In this document: positions 6,601 to 9,516 of the stretch, in pieces
Layout of the letters: every line of letters begins with the position of its first letter
Numbering within the stretch: the first letter of the stretch is position 1
Assembly (NCBI GenBank): GCA_945861845.1
Contig: CAMAWS010000088.1
Location: forward strand, 1 to 9,516
Length of the DNA stretch: 9,516 bases
From: Candidatus Sulfopaludibacter sp. SbA3
GTDB lineage: Bacteria; Acidobacteriota; Terriglobia; 20CM-2-55-15
Reading direction: 5' to 3'
Program-made: the position numbers and the translations under genes
The notes under the pieces: generated by a model
What the model was told of the DNA's origin: nothing
What the model saw: only the letters and a program-made list of their open reading frames with translations
Database searches by the model: none

Positions 6601-6880
6601 GGTAGTGGGTCACTTTGAAATATCGCAATTAGCCGCGGAGCGGCGAAAGAACTTAGCCACGGGCGTCAGCCCGTGGTCGAGTGAACGATCGAACATCAGC
6701 ACTGTAGGTGCGGCATAACGCGATACGTGCATGTTGTGCCGCCCCGTTGGGGCTGGGCAACGTGCTGCCTGAATCCACGGGCTTACGCCCGTGGCTAACA
6801 CTGTTTCGCCGCTCCGCGGCTTTTGTGCTGCAAACCAAGAAGGGATTGCGATGCGCGAAGTTTCAAGGTGACCCACTACC
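6601..6880. mobile_element. REPIN/MITE-like palindromic element with terminal inverted repeats
   Basis: The ends are inverted copies of GGTAGTGGGTCAC followed by about 12 more similar bases (6601-6625 and 6856-6880, about 22 of 25 matching). Inside, each half carries the same two hairpin modules in mirrored order. One is GCCGC-GGA-GCGGC (6632-6644, complement within 6807-6821). The other is CCACGGGC-N4-GCCCGTGG (6657-6676 and 6775-6794, 8-bp stem, 4-nt loop). The centre has GCGGCATAAC/GTTGTGCCGC (6710-6719/6733-6742) and GCCCC-GTT-GGGGC (6741-6753). The right half has roughly 29 nt extra near its end. No transposase is encoded; the open frames across it are a by-product of the palindrome. No target duplication is visible. 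The right end coincides with the break point of the vapC remnant. Confidence 0.75.
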
Positions 6881-7026
6881 TAGATTTTTCCCCAGTTGAC
6901 CACACACATCAGCGGCTTGGGACTTCCGCGTTCGGCCTTCAGCAATAGTTTCTCGACTTCTTCCGCCCCGCGCTCGTCATTGAACAAAGCCATTAACGCG
7001 TAGCTGTCGAGGACCTTGGTAGCCAT
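6880..7026 (-). pseudogene. truncated VapC-type PIN-domain toxin remnant
   Basis: This 48-codon frame starts MATKVLDSYALMALFNDERG and continues to CVVNWGKI before a TAG. It matches the first third of PIN-domain ribonuclease toxins: VLDSYALMALF carries the first catalytic Asp (D7), and the usual segment MSVVNLGEVYY appears as MCVVNWGKI just before the break. The remaining 80-90 residues, with the other acidic catalytic residues, are absent. The frame ends at the terminal repeat of the palindromic element, and only 14 nt separate the element from rfbC on the other side, so the lost part is not across the element. It begins 1 nt after the stop of the MOSC gene (TGA-C-ATG). It is almost certainly inactive as a nuclease. 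Confidence 0.75.
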
Positions 7027-7027
7027 G

Positions 7028-7726
7028 TCACAGATCCCGTTCGCGCTTCCGCTCGGCCATAAACACCTCCATCGCCTTCGTGCCCTTCAACGAACCACGC
7101 AAGCGTTCGAAGTGGTCGCGCCAGCTCTTCGCCAGAGCCTCCACAGACAAAACACGGTCGATCCGTGAGGGCTCAGGCTTCTTGCTGACATACAGGTCCG
7201 TAATCTCACGAACAGTGACACGATGGGGATCTTTCTTGAGAAGTACTATCGCATCGCCTGCCTGGATTGAGCCTTCTTCCAGGACCCTTAGATAGAATCC
7301 GGTCCGGCGGCTGGCCAGAAACCGCTGAATGATGTCTTCTCGTTGGAATTTTGCCGCCAGTTTTAGGCAAGGCAGGCGCGGCTGCGTAACCTGGAAGAGC
7401 GCGGTCCCGATTCCGATGTCATCGCCGATGCTGGTGGTCTCTTCCGAAAGGCCTTCGATCGTGAGGTTCTCGCCGAATGCTCCCCACCCTAATTGGATTG
7501 GGCCCAGTTCCCGGCGCCAGAACTCGTAATGCTCCGACGGATATGCGTACACAGCCTTGTCCGGTCCGCCGTGCACACTCAGGTCCGCTTGCCCGTCCCC
7601 GTCGAGGTTCAATCTCCGTACCCTAACCGTTCCTGCGACAGGCTGTTTGAAGATTCCCGTGACCAGGGACTTATCGCCTGTCGAAATGTCCTTCGGCAGA
7701 CCAACATTAACGGATATGAGTTTCAT
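7028..7726 (-). CDS. MOSC-domain protein (YiiM-like) with VapB-like C-terminal tail
   Basis: This 232-aa protein belongs to the MOSC (molybdenum cofactor sulfurase C-terminal) family, YiiM type. Visible motifs are the N-terminal KLISVNVGLPK, VHGGPDKAVYAYPSEHYEFW (51-70), GAFGENLT (82-89), TQPRLPCLKL with the conserved cysteine C120, and RTGFYLRVLEEG (141-152). A 3-alpha-type helical region follows (about 170-207, ending SVEALAKSWRDHFERL). YiiM-type proteins handle molybdenum cofactor and reduce N-hydroxylated compounds; the substrate here is unknown. From about residue 209 to the end the sequence (RGSLKGTKAMEVF, then MAERKRERDL) departs from MOSC proteins. It resembles the tail of AbrB-type VapB antitoxins, and the next gene is a vapC fragment 1 nt away, so the C-terminus may be a fusion product. 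The ATG at 7726 fits the family start. Confidence 0.88.
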   Translation of the reverse strand: MKLISVNVGLPKDISTGDKSLVTGIFKQPVAGTVRVRRLNLDGDGQADLSVHGGPDKAVYAYPSEHYEFWRRELGPIQLGWGAFGENLTIEGLSEETTSIGDDIGIGTALFQVTQPRLPCLKLAAKFQREDIIQRFLASRRTGFYLRVLEEGSIQAGDAIVLLKKDPHRVTVREITDLYVSKKPEPSRIDRVLSVEALAKSWRDHFERLRGSLKGTKAMEVFMAERKRERDL

Positions 7727-7735
7727 GGCCTGAAA

Positions 7736-7752
7736 TATCGTACTACGAAATT
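7736..7752. promoter_or_regulatory. dyad upstream of MOSC gene
   Basis: TCGTA-C-TACGA (7738-7748) is a perfect palindrome, extended by partly matching AAT/ATT flanks. It sits about 12 nt before the MOSC ATG in the 84-nt gap shared with the divergent antitoxin gene. It could be a repressor operator for either gene; nothing identifies the regulator. Confidence 0.3.
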
Positions 7753-7773
7753 GAAATGCCGTTAGGAAGAGCG

Positions 7774-7803
7774 TTGAAAGGGATGTCTATGATCATGTAT
7801 AGA
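7774..7803 (+). promoter_or_regulatory. predicted promoter and dyad of the antitoxin-toxin operon
   Basis: TTGAAA (7774-7779, 5 of 6 to the -35 consensus) and TATAGA (7798-7803, 4 of 6 to the -10) are 18 nt apart. Transcription would start at about 7809-7811, at or next to the antitoxin ATG (7811). Within the promoter lie the palindrome ATGATCAT (7789-7796) and outer CTAT...ATAG (7787-7802), a plausible site for autorepression by the ribbon-helix-helix antitoxin. Confidence 0.4.
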
Positions 7804-7810
7804 ATTAGGC

Positions 7811-8044
7811 ATGAAAAATGTGCAGATCACTATTGACGAGGACACGCTGCTGAAAGTGGATCGAGCGGGAAAACCGCTTGGATTGAATCGCTCCGAAATT
7901 GTGCGCCGCGCACTCCGCGAGTGGCTCCATCGTCATGCCGTCGAAGCATTCGAGCAAGAGTGGATCAATTCCCTGCAAAAGAATCCAGACGAAGCGAAGC
8001 GCGCAAAAGACTGGGCTGGGATCCAGGATTGGACGAAGAAATGA
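7811..8044 (+). CDS. ribbon-helix-helix antitoxin (MazE-like partner of MazF)
   Basis: This 77-aa protein should be a dimeric DNA-binding antitoxin that neutralises the toxin encoded next to it and represses its own promoter. The N-terminal third has the ribbon-helix-helix layout: a beta strand VQITIDEDTLLKVD (4-17), a turn with GLNRSE, then the helix IVRRALREWL (30-39). The C-terminal half is charged, with DWAGIQDW (67-74), a tryptophan-containing tail of the kind that inserts into MazF. The stop codon overlaps the toxin start (ATGA at 8041-8044), the usual arrangement for translational coupling of such pairs. It lacks a proper Shine-Dalgarno, and the likely transcription start is at the ATG. 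The family is clear from fold and context; the exact subfamily is uncertain. Confidence 0.87.
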   Translation: MKNVQITIDEDTLLKVDRAGKPLGLNRSEIVRRALREWLHRHAVEAFEQEWINSLQKNPDEAKRAKDWAGIQDWTKK

Positions 8045-8364
8045 ACCGCGGGGACATCTGGCAAATAGATCTTGGGGGCCGCGCTGGCCGGCGGCCCGGG
8101 TTGATCGTCACACGGCAGGGCGTTATTTCTCATCTGAACAAACTCACCGTGGCAGAGATTACATCGTCAGGCAAGGGATATCCCACCGAGGTTGCCATTG
8201 GCCAGAAGGCCAATCTTCCAAAGGAGTCCTACATACAGCTCGACAATATTCAAACCGTCTCCAAAGACCAATTCGTGAAATATATCGGTGCGCTCGACGC
8301 AGCCACAATGAGGACGATCGGGCGCAAGCTGGTGCTGGCGCTCGGCCTGGAAGATTGTCTGTGA
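8041..8364 (+). CDS. MazF/PemK-family endoribonuclease toxin
   Basis: This 107-aa protein is a MazF-type toxin that cleaves RNA at short sequence motifs and halts translation when its antitoxin is degraded. The family N-terminus MNRGDIWQIDLGGRAGRRPGLIVT carries the RGDIW motif and the R-P region of the active site. The middle has LTVAEITSSGKGYPTEV, matching the beta-barrel core with T/S before the basic loop. SYIQLDNIQTVSKDQF (68-83) matches the conserved segment seen as 'xxLDQIRTVDKxRL' in MazF proteins, and the C-terminal helix is MRTIGRKLVLALGL. No frameshift or early stop is visible, so it looks active. The ATG at 8041 overlaps the antitoxin TGA. An in-frame start upstream at 7921 lies within the antitoxin gene and was not used. 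Convergent mltG ends 13 nt downstream. Confidence 0.9.
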   Translation: MNRGDIWQIDLGGRAGRRPGLIVTRQGVISHLNKLTVAEITSSGKGYPTEVAIGQKANLPKESYIQLDNIQTVSKDQFVKYIGALDAATMRTIGRKLVLALGLEDCL

Positions 8365-8377
8365 TGAGAACTTGCTT

Positions 8378-9421
8378 CTATCCGCGATCACGAAGTCTCC
8401 GGTAAGCCGCCACTGCGCGGTTGTGCGCGGCCAGCGTCTCTGAGAACGTGTGGCGGCCTTCGACGGTCCGGACAAAAAACAGAAGCTTGGTGGATGCGGG
8501 CTGCACCGCGGCAACCAACGATTCGTAACCGGGATTGGCGATCGGCCCGGGAGGCAAACCGGAATTCACATAGGTATTGTACGGGGAGCGGAATTGAAGG
8601 TCGTCACGAGTCAGCCTGCCCCGATATTGATTCGCCAGTTCCAGGGCGTAAATAACCGTCGGATCGCATTGGAGAAGGATTTTCCTCTGAAGCCGGTTCA
8701 GGTAGACCGACGCGACGAGGCCGCGCTCATCGTCGTGAGCAGCTTCGGTTTCGACGAGCGAGGCCAGAATCACCGTTTCGCGAATACTCAGGGGCCAGTC
8801 GGTTTGCGGCACGGCCTTTTTCAAATTTTCAATGGCGCGCTGCAAACCCACAAGCATCGCCTCAACGGCCTCGCGGGCGGTGGTTCGAGCTGGAAAAGAA
8901 TAGGTTTCCGGGAACAGGTAGCCTTCCAGCGAAGTCGCGCCTGGCTCAGAGCGGCGAAGAGAATCCAGGGCATCGTTCGCCGCGTCCAGAAATTCCTGTG
9001 CCGTCCCAAACTTCTGCTCTTCCCATTTCCGGGCGGTCTCGCGAACGGTCAAGCCTTCAGGAACCGTAAATTTGTGCAGGTACACGGCCCCACTGACGAT
9101 CTTCTGAATAACCTCGGGCACCGTCATCGGCCGATCGAACTGGTACTCCCCCGCCTGCAGCTTGTTACGAGCGCCGGCATAGAGAATGTAGGCGAGCGCC
9201 ACATAGCGATTTCGGATGACCCGGCGGTCTTCGAGAAGCCCGGCAATGTCGCGGGCCCTCAGGCCTCGTGGGATTTCGATGATGCCAGCAGGGGTTTCAG
9301 GATACGAAGTGCGGAGTTCTTCTCGCAAATATAGGGCCGCGCCCCCACCGGCGACCATGCCCAGGAGCACAATGAAACTGAGCAGTCTTTGGAAGTGGAT
9401 CAGCTTGAAATATGAGGGCAT
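8378..9421 (-). CDS. mltG: endolytic murein transglycosylase MltG (YceG-like)
   Basis: MltG is an inner-membrane enzyme that cuts nascent peptidoglycan glycan strands internally and so may set strand length. The 347-aa length is close to that of the Escherichia coli protein. A single N-terminal membrane helix (about 13-31, LLSFIVLLGMVAGGGAAL) anchors it facing the periplasm. A LysM-like region spans about 45-95 (IIEIPRGLRARDIAGLL through LQAGEYQF). The YceG domain then has FTVPEGLTVRETA, LEGYLFPETYSF (165-176), and the catalytic Glu224 in ILASLVETEA, equivalent to the Glu of VEKET in the E. coli enzyme. It also has LLQCDPTVIYAL (249-260) and SPYNTYVNSGLPPGPIANPG (279-298). The start at 9421 gives the expected short cytoplasmic tail. 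A weak GAG lies before it. It converges on the toxin gene. The usual neighbour ruvX is not in the window. Confidence 0.94.
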   Translation of the reverse strand: MPSYFKLIHFQRLLSFIVLLGMVAGGGAALYLREELRTSYPETPAGIIEIPRGLRARDIAGLLEDRRVIRNRYVALAYILYAGARNKLQAGEYQFDRPMTVPEVIQKIVSGAVYLHKFTVPEGLTVRETARKWEEQKFGTAQEFLDAANDALDSLRRSEPGATSLEGYLFPETYSFPARTTAREAVEAMLVGLQRAIENLKKAVPQTDWPLSIRETVILASLVETEAAHDDERGLVASVYLNRLQRKILLQCDPTVIYALELANQYRGRLTRDDLQFRSPYNTYVNSGLPPGPIANPGYESLVAAVQPASTKLLFFVRTVEGRHTFSETLAAHNRAVAAYRRLRDRG

Positions 9422-9453
9422 AGATCTCGAACTTCCAACGTTTCAGGCTACCT

Positions 9454-9482
9454 GTGGGCGCGGGGCTTTAGCCCCGTGCCAC
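9454..9482. repeat. REP-like hairpin upstream of mltG
   Basis: The core stem CGGGGC-TTTA-GCCCCG is flanked by further pairing of GTG (9454-9456) with CAC (9480-9482). Its GGGC/GCCC stem with a 3-4-nt TTA-type loop resembles the CCACGGGC hairpins at 6657-6676 and 6775-6794. There is no run of T after it, so it is not a convincing terminator. It lies 33 nt upstream of the mltG start. The window ends with GCACGGG, which may begin another unit. Confidence 0.5.
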
Positions 9483-9516
9483 GATCAAACAGCAATTTTC
9501 TGGAACTTTGCACGGG

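Noticed and set aside
6601..6880. CRISPR array or tRNA-like RNA
   Set aside because: The repeats are inverted and unequally spaced rather than direct and regular, and no cloverleaf or anticodon arm can be drawn.
6610..6899. Open frames of 60-90 codons on both strands within the palindromic element
   Set aside because: They are made of the hairpin repeats themselves, lack start signals, and resemble no protein. The palindrome explains openness on both strands.
8364..8380. Bidirectional terminator between the toxin gene and mltG
   Set aside because: The 13-nt gap holds no inverted repeat or T-run.
9454..9482. Rho-independent terminator upstream of mltG
   Set aside because: The stem is GC-rich, but no T-run follows on either strand, and it resembles the dispersed hairpin repeats at 6657-6794.

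Overview
This is a bacterial chromosomal segment of moderately high GC content, with a biosynthetic core and an accessory stretch on its right side. The dispersed hairpin repeats, the UMF1-type transporter, and the compact argF-argG-argH operon opposite argR would suit a soil or sediment bacterium such as an Acidobacteriota member. That placement is a guess from general style; there is no rRNA gene or other taxonomic marker here.

Layout. 1-294 has no gene but holds a long imperfect inverted repeat whose right end runs up to the translation start of a UMF1/Atg22-like MFS transporter (295-1626, +). Converging on it and overlapping its 3' end is the arginine operon on the minus strand: argF (5007-4018), argG (4109-2865) and argH (2890-1565), each overlapping the next. 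ArgF makes citrulline from ornithine and carbamoyl phosphate, ArgG joins citrulline to aspartate, and ArgH releases arginine and fumarate. argR, the arginine repressor, is divergent (5073-5510, +). The argF-argR gap carries two adjacent ARG-box-like palindromes over the argF -10 region and start codon, so arginine-bound ArgR probably shuts the operon off. folK (5996-5502, -; folate synthesis) overlaps the argR end, and a lone rmlC/rfbC epimerase (6029-6586, +) diverges from folK.

Accessory stretch. A 280-bp palindromic element with terminal inverted repeats and nested hairpins (6601-6880) ends exactly where a VapC-type PIN toxin gene is cut off after 48 codons (7026-6880, -). One base upstream lies a MOSC-domain gene (7726-7028, -) whose last ~22 residues look like the tail of a VapB antitoxin. 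This suggests that a rearrangement merged a vapBC module with the MOSC gene. An apparently intact RHH antitoxin/MazF toxin pair follows (7811-8044 and 8041-8364, +). mltG, a murein endolytic transglycosylase (9421-8378, -), converges on it, and another short hairpin repeat lies upstream of mltG.

Several genes (argR, argF, the antitoxin, perhaps folK) have promoter-like -10 hexamers only about 7-11 nt before the start codon and no Shine-Dalgarno sequence. They may be transcribed as leaderless or nearly leaderless mRNAs. I found no CRISPR array, tRNA or rRNA gene, or intact transposase.
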